DNA of 64,000 nucleotides, taken from positions 224,686,739 through 224,750,738 of the forward strand of contig CM061919.1 of the NCBI GenBank assembly GCA_031002005.1, given 5' to 3'. Source of the DNA: Vandiemenella viatica (Eukaryota; Arthropoda; Insecta; Orthoptera; Morabidae). Shown one piece after another: positions 1 to 10,821 of the stretch; position 1 is the first letter of the stretch; every line of letters starts with the position of its first letter. A program made the translations under genes and the position numbers. The notes below the pieces were generated by a model, which searched no databases, was not told the origin of the DNA, and was given only the letters and a program-made list of their open reading frames with translations.

Positions 1-1159
1 TTATTCAAACTTTTAGCATTCCACACCCGTAGCACGTTTCTCCGACTTCTGATAAGTCTTCTCTCCACACTCCCACTGAGGGATTTACCTAAGAAATATT
101 TCACCCAGAAAGAATCCATCATTTTATAATTTGAGAGGATGACCTTTCATGTCTTTAACGCAGTGGTTTCTCTTTGTCCTTTTCTTCCCCATGCATCTGA
201 TCATTTCTGATTTGTCAATATTAAATGCTATTGCCAACTCTGATAGCACAACTCGCCGATCTTCCGGTCTTTTATCAGAATGATTTTACCAATACTTCTT
301 ATTTAAATCGTTCAGTCGGCAGAGCTTCATTCCCATCAGGTGTAAGAGAGATCGGCGTTTCGTTTCAAGAAGTTTTTATACTCGTAGAGTCACCCAAAAC
401 CTTTGTACTCCAGAAAAATTAATAAACTGAATTAAATTGAAGTAACCTAAAAATAAGGGTAGAAAATTATTCCTGAAATGTCTTCTGGCATCTATGTCGA
501 AGCGTTAATAGAATGTAAAGATCGTGTTAGTGAAATGGTTCCCCTGGTCAGAAATTCCTGCCGTGGTGATAAATGAGACATATGAGACGCTTTCTGGTCA
601 CTTCCTTCCTAGCTTTCTTTTCCTACTCGAGGTGCGTGTCCCCCCCCCCCCCCGGAAGTGATGCTCGTGCAGATACCAGTAATGGAGTCCACTTCCGGCG
701 TGTCCGCCAGATAGCGTGATATATGGGGCTGCGTCTACTACTGAACACACCATGTTGTGTCATGGCTTAAGACCAGTGTTAAGTATTTAAATCTCATAAA
801 GCAGGTATGGAAATATAGCACAAATAGAAATGCTCCCTTGGATAATACGTTGCCTCCAGCGTGGTGAAGAAACTGTTTCCCTCCTCCCCTCCCCATCATT
901 GCGACGGTCATTTAGAAAACAGTAGGCGGAAAACGACACCACCGCAATGAATAACATGTTACTAACCGAATACTGTAATTATTGTGAACAGCATGTAAAT
1001 CTCGCATTTCTACAAGACACAAAAAATGCATTATAAGCCAAAAATCACACACTGGAAAAAGAATTTAAATGAAGGTACATTACTACTAATGTTATTCATT
1101 TCTCCTATCACTCTTCTATTGCAACGCACGAATTTTAAATCGCTTTTCGGTTTGAACAT
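1..1159. other. Unassigned, no gene seen
   Basis: There is no reading frame beyond about 65 codons with protein-like composition, no repeat shared with the rest of the window, and no recognisable RNA gene. A run of 14 C residues sits at 640-653. A non-repetitive stretch with moderate GC follows at 655-720. Confidence 0.6.
640..653. repeat. Poly-C tract
   Basis: Homopolymer of 14 C residues, read directly from the sequence. Confidence 0.9.
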
Positions 1160-1270
1160 AGTTGTTCAGCCCCTCCTTCAATAATTTATTCCATTCCCTT
1201 ACCAACAAATGGACAATTTCTCACTCCCTTACATTTTAAATCTAGGATGGTCATCTGTTTCCTTACCCAC
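1160..1270 (-). pseudogene. LINE ORF2 tail remnant (diverged)
   Basis: The reverse complement aligns by eye with the end of the non-LTR retrotransposon ORF seen at 22,200-22,340 and 55,110-55,200: a segment reading like GNGINY/NSLP, where these LINEs have 'WNSLP', followed by an A-rich tail. It is heavily diverged and lacks the reverse transcriptase domain. It is probably a dead 3' fragment of the same LINE family as the fragments at 2,265 and 34,340. Confidence 0.4.
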
Positions 1271-2264
1271 AGTACTCCCATTCCTAAACCCAGTATTCAT
1301 CCAAGCCTTTACGGAACTAGGGAAACATGGGGAACACAGAACGAGAAGGTACCTCACTGTAAAATGTCTGGGGAATGAAATGTCGTAAGGGCAATAACCT
1401 CCACCCGATCTGCTTTATAGCAGTTTTAGACGAAAAGTGTGTACAACAGATTCACTACGTATCTGTGGACAGTGATACTCGAGACTCAAGTTCGTAGAGT
1501 TCTACCAGAAGAAAATACGAATCACCAGCAGAAACTCTAGCTGAAAAAAAAGCTCATTTCTCAAAATACTATACAAACACAAGCAGAAGCTTAAATGTTT
1601 CAAAAATATTTGGCAACACTAAATTCCCACATGAAGAACAGAAATAAATAACCATAATGTAGAAAAATCGTAAAGGAAAAGAAAAAATTATTTCGCAGAC
1701 TTTGCAAAACAAGAAAATCCGTCAGGGTTGCTGTTTGCGGGAACAGTCTCCCTGTTTGTCCGGAGTCTTATCTCCTGGAAAAAAGAAGGCAGAGGCGGCG
1801 TGGAGAAGCGATGTATACATTCAGACGCTCTCCTACTGCCGCAGATAAGAGAACGAGTTAAGAAAGGCTTTATCTCACCGACATCCACTGCACCCGAAAT
1901 TGCTGCCGGAAAATACCGGCCTCTAACGACTACAGCCGAGTCTGGACGAGATTATCCGATAGTACCCGAGCTCATCCGAACTGGTCCGAAGAAAACGAAT
2001 CCAAGAAGTCGGCAAGCGCGGAAACAAAACAGCTTTGAGTGAAAAGCACAATGAACCATTTAGTGAGAATTTTTTTTTTCAAAAATTTAGTGAGAATTTT
2101 TTTCAACCGTTTAGTGCTCACTTTATTACATGTCACAGTCTAAAAATCTTAGAAATTTTTGTGTTGCAACAACTAATTAAAGTCGTTTGTCAAATTGGCA
2201 TTCATTTAATTCCTATGACGCTCATTCCTAGCAATTTTTCATAATTTTATTTTTAATCTAAAAT
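1271..2264. other. Unassigned; GC-richer block at 1,690-2,010
   Basis: Most of this stretch is AT-rich with nothing recognisable. The block at 1,690-2,010 is distinctly GC-richer and non-repetitive within the window, with short open frames on both strands that do not look like known proteins. It could be conserved non-coding DNA; no function can be assigned. Confidence 0.4.
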
Positions 2265-2412
2265 TATTTGAGCGCAATTTCACAGCTCACCTAGTTTTGT
2301 CTTTTACGAGTTTTAACTTTAAACTCTTACAGTATTTCTTCTAAACCGTTCATCATTTCACTCGGTAAATTATTCCAGTCCCTGACTCCAATATCTAAAA
2401 AAAAAAAAAATT
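2265..2412 (-). pseudogene. LINE 3' end remnant
   Basis: Read on the minus strand this follows the same order as the LINE ends at 34,340 and 55,020: 'gtcagggactggaataa', then a spacer, then 'gagtttaaagttaaaactcg', then a region ending near 2,265. It contains the last codons of ORF2 (an N-N-L-P-like context) and the 3' UTR. The poly-A at 2,399-2,410 is on the wrong strand for a LINE tail and may be a later insertion. Confidence 0.5.
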
Positions 2413-2955
2413 CCTACACAGTTATGCCGGAATAATGTGGAGTAACATAAATATCAAATGATTATCTGAAAATAGCGTTGCTGATATGTGCTAAGTACGA
2501 TTTTCCTTGTAAGCTGATCAAACGAAAAACTTTGAAAACTAAATTTGGGCGTGTTATAAACAGCCCTACCTTCTACAGCACAATTTCGATTACGATTATT
2601 CAATTTTTGCAACAGCATGATTACAATTACTCGATAACACTGTTTCAGCGACACTTCACTTAACGTTCCATCGCACCAGAGTCCAGAAACACACCAATTA
2701 TTCCTTGCGTCTTGTGGCCCTGGGTGATACAATAGCGTGCTAATATTATGTAATTTATAACCTCTCTTTCCTCGTCTGTCGAGTGGTATTCTGTATGAGT
2801 GTGTATATTTCGTTGTTCAGAAGATATTACAATTTCAATCATTATATGAAAAATATCAAATTTTTTGATGGTGGAGGTGGAGGCAAACTGATGGGTTATA
2901 TAAAAATGTTTTCAATATTAAAAACAATTTTTTTATTTGAATGATTATGAAAGAT

Positions 2956-4231
2956 ACTAGTCGATACCCGCGACTTCGTACGCATGGACTTAGAATTTCA
3001 TTGGCAGAACTGAATTTAGAAAGCTGTTAGTAACTTATGATTAATCCAAACAACACCAAGTCGGCATAATATGACAGGAAAGCCGTCGAACCTGTCTCAT
3101 AAAGAGAATCAGTTTCCAACATATTTACAAACATAAAACAAACGAAGGTGCAAGGATGTGGAAAAGAGGGTTGGGGGGGGGGGGGGTTAGCTAAGGACAG
3201 CTTTATTTCAGATTGGTCTTTTCATCTTCAACAAGAACATCCGATTCTTGGATTTTCGAATAACTTTAGCTGCTCGTGCTTTGCTAGAGCAAACACTTAG
3301 GCCAGGTTTAAACCCGCAAGGCATGTCAAAATAAACTGGTGCCACAAACATTTAGGCAGACAGAAAGTAATGATATAGTGCAGATCATAACAACATCTAT
3401 ACTAAATAACGTTTTGTCTCTAAACGAAACTTACTAACAAATCTTACACTAAGAGACTGCTTGAGGAGCACAGCTTGAGCAACCGACGTAACATTAAAGA
3501 TTAACACACGCATCCGTCCGTCTGTCACCATTCGATAAGTTCTCAAAACATAGTGACTAAAACGGTTATTCATGTCGTGTGTCCTTCCTACAGATATGAA
3601 GTATTTCCTTGTCAAATTTCCTCAATATCGGTACAGCCATTTAGATGGCATACCTTACAAGAAGACAAAGACTTACTTTCGCATATATAATATTATTAGT
3701 GCAGATCACACACACACTGACTGCAATAGAAACAACGGCTGAGTGATCAATACAGCGTAAAAAGGTGTACATCTATAGCATTGTTAAACCGTGTACGATT
3801 TGCCAAGCATTTCACCCCTATATTTGTGATATCTACAGTTTAATATGGAAACTAAAAAACTGACCGTCCAGGCATGGATCATACGATCAGAAACAGTTCT
3901 TAAAAATATTTGCTCCCCTCAGGATTTGAACCTGGAACTACGGTCCAAGCATTGCTAAGCCAGCGTGGTAACCCCTGTCTACCATCCTCCGATACTGTAA
4001 AGTACTACAGAGTTTTACACATCCTTAGCGTCGGTCTATGTTCGTTTCGGTAATTTTTCGAAATTACAGGACGATATGTACTATTTATACAGAAAACGTA
4101 TCCTATGTCCATCCTAATACCAAATCGCATCTCCTTGTCAAATTTCATCACGATCAGATTAGCTGTTTAGCCCAAGCAACGTAACAAACAGACAGACAGA
4201 GTTTCTTTCGGATTTATAATATTAGTATAGA
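2956..4231 (-). repeat. Dispersed repeat R1, long copy with tRNA-like core
   Basis: This is a reverse-oriented copy of the repeat found at 6,795-7,665, 40,045-41,398 and 42,105-42,969. Its left end carries 'actagtcgatacccgcgac' and its right end 'ataatattagtatagat', the same two ends in inverse order as in the plus copies. A tRNA-like segment lies at about 3,905-3,990 on the minus strand, with a B-box-like 'ggatttgaacc' in plus orientation. A poly-G run at 3,173-3,187 corresponds to the C-rich run of the copy at 41 kb. No long coding capacity is seen. I cannot assign it to a named family; such ends are common in arthropod repeats. Confidence 0.65.
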
Positions 4232-4429
4232 TACAATTACACTCCACTATTTTCTGTCGCTTGCCCAGTCACTGCGATGAAGTGTGATGTTACGCTCTTA
4301 TTAACAAGAGATCACAGTTCAAATGTGTAGTGCTCTGCCACAAAGATGATTTGCCATTGAGACTGGATCCTGTTCAACCATACCCGGAGCGGTATTCGGC
4401 GAGGGAATACTCTTGAATGAAGTACAAAC

Positions 4430-4810
4430 ATGAGAAGTTGTCGGAACGGTAATGTCACACGGAGACGTCCGTATTTGACTAACGACCGCAGCGCTCCGCA
4501 CGGTAGCGAAGGCAAACAAGGCAGTCGTCCGGAGCGGGAAGTTAATTCCGCCGGCGGTTGGCCAATGAGGCGGCCGGACACAGCCGGCGGCTGTCTCTAC
4601 TTACAGATTCGACAGACTCGCAAGACCGCCGGAAATTTGTTCTCTCTGCTCTGAGTCGTTCTACAAAGGGCCACGCCACTGTCGGTGAATGCTGCATAAT
4701 TAAAGTCAGATGAACTGCTGGCAGAAAGCAAACGACTGGCAGTTAACAATGAGTAATGGAGTGAACGGCTGTTTGTCTGCAACGTAAACGCAGGCTCCGC
4801 CCTCGAGCGC
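4430..4810. promoter_or_regulatory. GC-rich, CpG-containing block, promoter-like
   Basis: This is one of the few GC-rich, CpG-containing, non-repetitive stretches in the window. It includes a CCAAT-type element ('ttggccaatgagg', about 4,558-4,570) inside palindromic 'ccgccggcgg' and 'gccggcggc' sequence. Short frames cross it on both strands but none looks like a known protein. A promoter or conserved enhancer is possible; this is an inference from composition only. Confidence 0.25.
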
Positions 4811-5374
4811 TTCCTTTAGAAGGCAGATACACATTCACTTGTGACCAGAAACTCTCCTTTCGCTCATTTTGCAGCTTTTTTTTTGTTTAAATGAAGAGCA
4901 TCAAACACGAATAAAAATTTGAAGTAATATGTAACAAGTGTAAAGAAACTCACGTATTTATAAAGTAAGATCCCGAGAGAAGTATGAAACTCTATAGATC
5001 TAATTGGAAAAATTAATCAGTTAAGTGCTGTAACAGAAAGAAAATTGTGTTAAAATCGAAGAACATCACCTTCAGGGTAAGGAAGCATTTACAAAAGAAA
5101 GACCAATGTACTTTACATAGTGTTAACCTATATGAATGCAAATTATTGACACTATGATTGGAAGAAAAGAAGATACTTTTTAGCTTTTAGCTTTCGAGGC
5201 TTAGTGTAATAGAAGACTGCTGAAGATTAGTTGGGATTATAAAGATTGTAAATAAATAGATTTTTCAACAACCGAAGATTCCATAAGCTTTTTAAAGCTG
5301 TTAGGAGAAGAAGAGAATTTAATCAGAGCATAATTTGAATAAGCTTTTTCCTGCATTGGAGTTCACGATTCGTC
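4811..5374. other. Unassigned
   Basis: AT-rich sequence with stops in all frames; nothing recognisable. Confidence 0.5.
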
Positions 5375-5560
5375 GACGACGAGGTCATTAATGACGGCAG
5401 AAGATTGGGTACAAGAAATGGGAATTAATTCGGCCATGGCACCTGGAATGTTTCAAGAAAACCATGGAAAACCGGAATTTGTATTATTGGATGGAGATTT
5501 GTAGCTGCGTGCGTATTCTGGAATGCAAGGCACGATCGTTTCGTTTAGGCTTCTACTTCG
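5375..5560 (-). mobile_element. SINE family A, diverged minus copy
   Basis: The order of landmarks matches family A in reverse: 'gacgaggtcattaatgacg', then 'aattcggccatggc', then 'aaaaccatggaaaaccgg', then a degraded tRNA-like head with 'ggatggagatttgtagct' and 'attctggaatgcaaggc'. About 25 bases of the body are missing. This is an old copy. Confidence 0.6.
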
Positions 5561-5756
5561 ACATTATGGGTTGACGAAGAGAGTGATTGAAGGAAAAAAT
5601 CACAAAGGAGGAACACGAGTGCGTGTATGAATCAGATGGTGATAGATACGAATTACAAAAACGGAGAAAGAGTAAAAATTTGTTGCAATTCAGAATGCTG
5701 GTTACTAAGAGAGATTGATTTTCTTAAAACATTGCGGGAAGGACGAACATTTTAAA

Positions 5757-5970
5757 ACCGAGCGTGGTGGGTGAGCGGTAACGCTTTCCCCTCGCATTCG
5801 GGCACCCAAATTTTGGTTTTCCATGGTTTCTCCAAATCACGCCAGGTGAATGCCGGGATGCTTCCCTAAAAAGACCATGACCGAATCCCTTTCTTTTCCT
5901 TTTCCGCCTCTAATGACCCCGACATCGACATCAACGAGGCGTAAAACCAAAAGCAAAAAAAAAAAAAATT
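5757..5970 (+). mobile_element. SINE family A copy
   Basis: tRNA-derived SINE. The head 'accgagcgtggtgggtgagc' plus 'ggtaacgc' is A-box-like; the B-box part (bases that read 'gggttcgaatcc' in other copies) is deleted here. The body runs 'ttttccatggtttctccaaa', 'tgccgggatgcttcc', 'gaccgaatcc', 'taatgaccccgacatcgac', and ends in a poly-A run near 5,957-5,970. SINEs of this kind are transcribed by RNA polymerase III and mobilised by LINE enzymes. Confidence 0.85.
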
Positions 5971-6794
5971 TAAACTTTAAAACCTTTATTATTAACTTCT
6001 GATTTTTAAAGTAATATGAATATACAAATGTTAAATAACTTAAAAGATTCTTTTGCTTTACAGAGTTTGACGCATAGGAAGCTTTCTCACATTTAGTAAC
6101 GATATATACTGTTGATTTTTGCCTGCAAACAGAAAAATTTGGACATAAGGAAATTTTTTTAATATGCTTCAATATTGTTCAAAAAATAATCCTGCCAGCT
6201 ATTATAAGATATGAATAAACAGTAATGCCAATTTTTGAAGGAGTGGTAGTTATTATTAATGCTCACTTCAATGCGATTATACAACTTCTCCGCATTTCAG
6301 GTGTTAAATTTTGATGGTATGGAAGTCCAAAACATCTCACCTCCATCTTCATAATGTTATGGAAAATCTGTATTCTGGCTTCAGGAGGATACATAACGTT
6401 TCGAATATTACAGCATTAATGGACTACCAATGAAGAACTTCTGTTTATATTACTTGTTATTTACTTAGAAAGTTTACCAGTATTGTTAGCTACCGTATGG
6501 AGCAATCAAGTACTAAACGATTTTTTAACATCAGCTCCACTGTTTCTTACTATGGCGGTAACCCAGAAACAATTTTCGAAGCAAAAACATAGAATATATT
6601 TCTGCAGTACACAATCGTTGTCTTGTAGAAACTTCTAAGTAGAGTAATAGTATTTTAGTTGTATATAATCGATGTTAAAATTTATTTTCGTTATGGAGGA
6701 TAAATATTGATCAAGCGTACAATTAAGATTTCTTGCTGCTGTATACATAAAATACAAATAGCAAACATCTCTACAACTAGAAGACTGAAAGAGA
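5971..6794. other. Unassigned
   Basis: AT-rich; the frame at 5,837-6,172 on the minus strand is mostly antisense SINE plus low-complexity sequence. Nothing recognisable. Confidence 0.5.
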
Positions 6795-7665
6795 AGACTA
6801 TCTTTATATATAAAGATGAATGTTTGTTTGTTCCTCATGCAAATCCACAATTTTCATCCGATCTCGATGAAACTTTGCACACTTATCCTTTGAAACACGA
6901 AGAAAGATACTGTCTACATTTGGTTGAAAAATTATCTGTATAAATAACACATGTTGTCTCATAACTTCGAAATACGGCGATAGACAGACACGTTGGATAT
7001 GGACGTCTCCGTAGCGTGTTTCCGTGTGGTGGACTGGCAGTTCAGTGGTTAAAGCGCTTGCTTACGAACGTCGTGGTCTCCGGTTCAAATCTCCGTGGAG
7101 GCTAAGATTTTTAAATATTGTTTTTCATTGTAAGAGTCAGGCCTGGGCCGTAGGTTATTCGGATTGAATGTTAAACTTTAGATATTAGAAAGTTAGGGGT
7201 GCAATGCGAGGCAAATCGTAGGTAGTCTTGCAATGTTGTAGGTGTACACTTTTTTACGTTATAATGATCCCTCAGGTGTTGTTCGCAGTCAGTGTGTGAG
7301 TGTGAACCACAGTAATATTATTACTTTTTGTTACGTTTTGACGACTAAATGGATATATCGTTGTGATGGAATTTTATAAGGAAATCTGTATGAAGGGCGC
7401 AGGATATTTTTGCCAGTATGATTAACAGTTGTAGTCACGAAATTTTGAGACCTTATCGAATGGTGACAGAAATATGTTGGAAATTGATTCTCTTCAAGAG
7501 ACAGGTTCGACGGTACAATGATACAGTGATAGCTTTCCTGTCATATTATTCCGACTCCATATTGTTTGGGACCAATCCTTCGTTACCAACAACTTTCTAT
7601 ATTTAATTCTGGCAAAAAAAATCTTAATCCACGTGTACGAAATCAAGGGTACGAGCTAGTAAATA
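6795..7665 (+). repeat. Dispersed repeat R1, copy with tRNA-like core
   Basis: Nearly the same sequence as 42,105-42,969. It starts in a TA-rich stretch before 'aaagatgaatgtttgtttg', has a tRNA-like segment at about 7,029-7,103 (A-box-like 'cagttcagtggttaaagcg', B-box-like 'ccggttcaaatctcc') and ends near 7,665 with 'gggtacgagctagta'. A 62-codon frame at 7,418-7,606 is conserved in the other copy with at least two amino-acid changes. Compared with the 42-kb copy it keeps about 37 bases after the tRNA-like segment but lacks about 25 bases near 7,326. It is probably a non-autonomous element. Confidence 0.75.
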
Positions 7666-8579
7666 CATAATAGATGAGAAGCATTATGAATTTATGAACT
7701 GTTCTGATGTGGCTGAAGACAATTATTAAATTCAAAAGAAATGTACCTTGATTTAGTTCCTGTTCTCCTTGTTTTTAAACTTCAAGTCATTAGAGGTTGA
7801 AGAGAATTGTAAGTAAGTAAGAGAAAATAAATCACACATTCCAGAATTTGCCAGGAGTTTGTAAGCGTTTCCCCTGGTTTAATGTTAAACATACATGACG
7901 GTTATCCGTACACACGCTTACGTATTTTTATTTTTGCTTTTTCCTTTTCCTTTTTACACTTACAAGACATTTACTATAATTTGAATTTCTTCTTTCTGGC
8001 TTCCAATATCTGGTACTCATCCAGCATCTTAACATCTGATAAATCCTAATCTTTATACCATAAAATATTTACTGATATATATTTCTCAAATAATTCATTG
8101 AACTTTACTTTAATCATCTAACATACATTTTTTTTTTCCTTACATCAACTATACGTGTACAATTAAATCTTATATTCGGTGCATTTATCGATACGTTATT
8201 TCCTACTGACACAATATTTACAGGCCTTTTACCAGTTCTCTGTCTTTGTGCCCTAAGACCATATACATTTCTTTAACAATTATTCGTAAACTTGTCAACT
8301 ACAAGGGAGGATACAATTTCATTTAAGGCTTCTTCTCTCATAGCCTCCTCTTTCATATAAATCGTAGCATGTTCATGCTTCCATCAAACCATTCTTTTCC
8401 ATATCTTCTCTTCATTTGTCTGCCAAAGATATTCCAGATCATAACTATCGATTTCTTTAACCTATGAACTAAATTGCCAAAGTTAATAATACACTCTGTG
8501 ACATTTACAAATAGGAACTTAATCTCTAGTAAGGCCTATACATCTTACATATAGTTATTTAGTGAAATAGAAAACAGAA
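7666..8579. other. Unassigned
   Basis: AT-rich with pyrimidine-rich runs around 7,925-7,960; no frame or repeat recognised. Confidence 0.5.
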
Positions 8580-8655
8580 ATCTGGATGGCTGGACAGGGC
8601 CATCGAATCCGCATGTCAGCCAAAACGTTAACCGCTCACCAGGCTCAGTACCGTG
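8580..8655 (-). mobile_element. SINE family A, head fragment
   Basis: On the minus strand it reads from a degraded 'gagcctggtgagcggttaac' through a B-box-like 'ggattcgatgg' to 'ccatccagattt', which is the tRNA-like head and the start of the family A body. The rest of the SINE is absent. Confidence 0.6.
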
Positions 8656-8931
8656 GGTTACGACCGCGGTGTTTTCAATAACCGTTTTGATGGATCGAGA
8701 AGGCGAAACGGCTTAGATCAGCGAAATTACGTACTGCCCGTCCTCGGCGTTAAACCTCCCTCCCGTCATATCGCGAGCATCACCTCTACAACCGCCTGAG
8801 GTCTTGACAGGTCAAATGTTATGGCTTCGTCTCACAGTTACAACCCACTTCCAGGGTTAATGCTGCGCTTATGTCGCCAGCACGACCGCAGCACACCCTG
8901 GCGGACCCACAACTAACCACCCGAAGTTGCG
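8656..8931. other. GC-richer unassigned stretch
   Basis: About 275 bases of moderate GC between a SINE fragment and a LINE remnant. It may be LINE sequence too decayed to read; no domain recognised. Confidence 0.3.
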
Positions 8932-9345
8932 TCAGCAGTACCTACAGGTATTCAACATCTTTCGTCCTCTTGAATTCTGCTCTACCACTTGAATAAATCC
9001 TCCTTCCATTATTAAGGTATTTGTAAATCTCTGTTCCCTTGTGTTATTAGTCTTATTTCCTACCCAGTTTACACTTGGTAAATTTAAATCCCCGCCAATA
9101 ATTACCATTCTACTCTCACTTCTAAACTCTGAGTATGAATTTAATTTCCTCCCAATAGCCTCATCTTTATCATTCATTCATTCTTTACGGAAAGCAGCCA
9201 ACACTCTGATTCTTTTCTTTTTTATTACCCCAGGTAAATCAAGGTGATGATCTACTGTAGTAATCTTTCTTTTTTAATTACTAAAATCTCTCCTCAAATT
9301 GTTCCTCTATCTTTGTAGTACCACCTGTAAACACAGTAAAAAAAA
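8932..9345 (-). pseudogene. Non-LTR retrotransposon endonuclease-domain remnant
   Basis: An 81-codon frame (8,932-9,177, minus) contains 'VIIGGDLNLPSVNW', the GD(F/L)N-x-P-x-x-x-W signature of the APE-type endonuclease of LINE ORF2 proteins. It is followed by 'QRFTNTLIMEGGFIQVV' and 'SRGRKMLN', which continue that domain in order. Upstream, on the minus strand to about 9,345, weak similarity continues but is broken by stop codons. No reverse transcriptase follows downstream; the remnant ends near 8,932. The enzyme normally nicks target DNA for target-primed reverse transcription. This copy is a fragment and cannot be functional. Confidence 0.75.
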
Positions 9346-9399
9346 CTTCATTGTCTATTACGTCTTATTCTTATAACGAAGACTCTACCCCTATAATTA

Positions 9400-9670
9400 C
9401 TGACCGAGCGGGGCGGTGTAACGGTTAGCGTTCTCGCCTCGCATTCGGGAGGACGGCGGTTCGAATCACCGTCCGGGCATCCAGAGTTGGGTTTTCCATG
9501 GTTTCCCCAAATCACTCCAGGCAAATGCCGGAATGCTTCCTTCATAAGACCATGGCCGAATTCCTTCCCATTCCTTGCCCCCATCCTTGCCCCCCATCCT
9601 TTCCCGTCTCTAAAGACCTCGATGTTAAAAAGAGACGTAAAGCAGTTACAAAAAAAAAAAAAAAAAAAAA
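9400..9670 (+). mobile_element. SINE family A, near full-length
   Basis: One of the best preserved copies. The tRNA-like head has an A-box-like 'gtgtaacggttagcg' and a B-box 'ggttcgaatca'. The body landmarks 'ttttccatggtttcccc', 'ggaatgcttccttcataag', 'catggccgaattccttccc' and 'gtctctaaagacctcgatg' follow, ending in about 20 A residues (9,651-9,670). A short run ('cccatccttgcc') is duplicated in the body. Confidence 0.9.
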
Positions 9671-10821
9671 GTATATATAATTACTGGTGGTTCGTGTACA
9701 TTTATTAAGTATGCAAATTTTATTAGTTTGTTCATTATACACCCACAATTCAGCAGTAATCATCATGTCATTTTGGAGTGCGACTTCAGGGCATACAGTG
9801 GAAACTTTACAAACTAATCTATATGAATAACGCAGCAACAGAATACTTGAGAAATACCCCTTTTAATTTTTGTGAATCGAGTCTCTTTCTTACAATTTTT
9901 CACAGTACTTCGAATTTAGTCAATGTGTTTTGTGGTAGATGTGATTTACTTTTCAGTGACCATATGATGAGTAAATAAATGCAGATGGATGAAATTTAGG
10001 CAGTAATATCAGACGAAACAACATTCGATGTCATTAACGCATAAAAAGGATGCGTAGTGAACGTTGGAGGGAAGGGATAATACATCATATGAAGATAAAG
10101 AAGAATATACATTTCTATTACGAAATGACTGGAAGTAAGAAAACGCAAGTGTGCCCGGGCAGAGGTGAGGAGAGGTTCATTATAAGCTGCTTCATTACTC
10201 TGCTGATAGCCACGTAAACTATAAAGCTTCATTGCGAGTGTAAAGCCGGTAACTTAACTGCAGCACATAAACGACAACGGGGTAATTGCTAATACATCGC
10301 TTGTATAATAATAATATGGGTATTTCGAGTTCTATTGCAGATTGCGATACGGCAAATGTATTCTCATGAATGCGATAGTAGTTTTAATAATGAAACAGTG
10401 GTTAGAATTGAATGCTACCTGAACCGACTGACATTCAGTAATTCAGCTTCATGCTGTAGAATTTAAGCTTTCTTTTTTAATTTACGTCTTTTTCATTGAG
10501 CAATATTTTCCATAACGCCATTTCTTAATGTGTGTGAAGTAGTTCGACGAGTATCACGATCTAAAGCAGCCCGGACATAATAATTACCAGTGTCCGCGGC
10601 TCACAATGACGTACAAGGATAGCGGTACTGTATATGTTTCTAATTTACTTTATGAGAGCTATGCACTTTACATCTGCGTTTCTCAACCAGAGTATCAGTA
10701 AATTGTCAAAAATAATTGATGGACCACTAATTTAAATGGGCCTAATTTTTGTCCTACATGTATATTATTAACATCTTTGACAAATTTTATTCTGCCGTTA
10801 TAACATAATAAATTCAAAAAT
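9671..10821. other. Unassigned
   Basis: Mixed AT-rich DNA without a recognisable gene or repeat. Confidence 0.5.

Noticed and set aside
3397..3615. 72-codon minus-strand frame in the R1 copy
   Set aside because: Part of the dispersed repeat; not maintained in the other copies except as the shared repeat sequence.
7029..7103. Possible functional tRNA gene
   Set aside because: A- and B-box-like sequence is present, but no closing acceptor stem is seen and the same segment lies inside a dispersed repeat.
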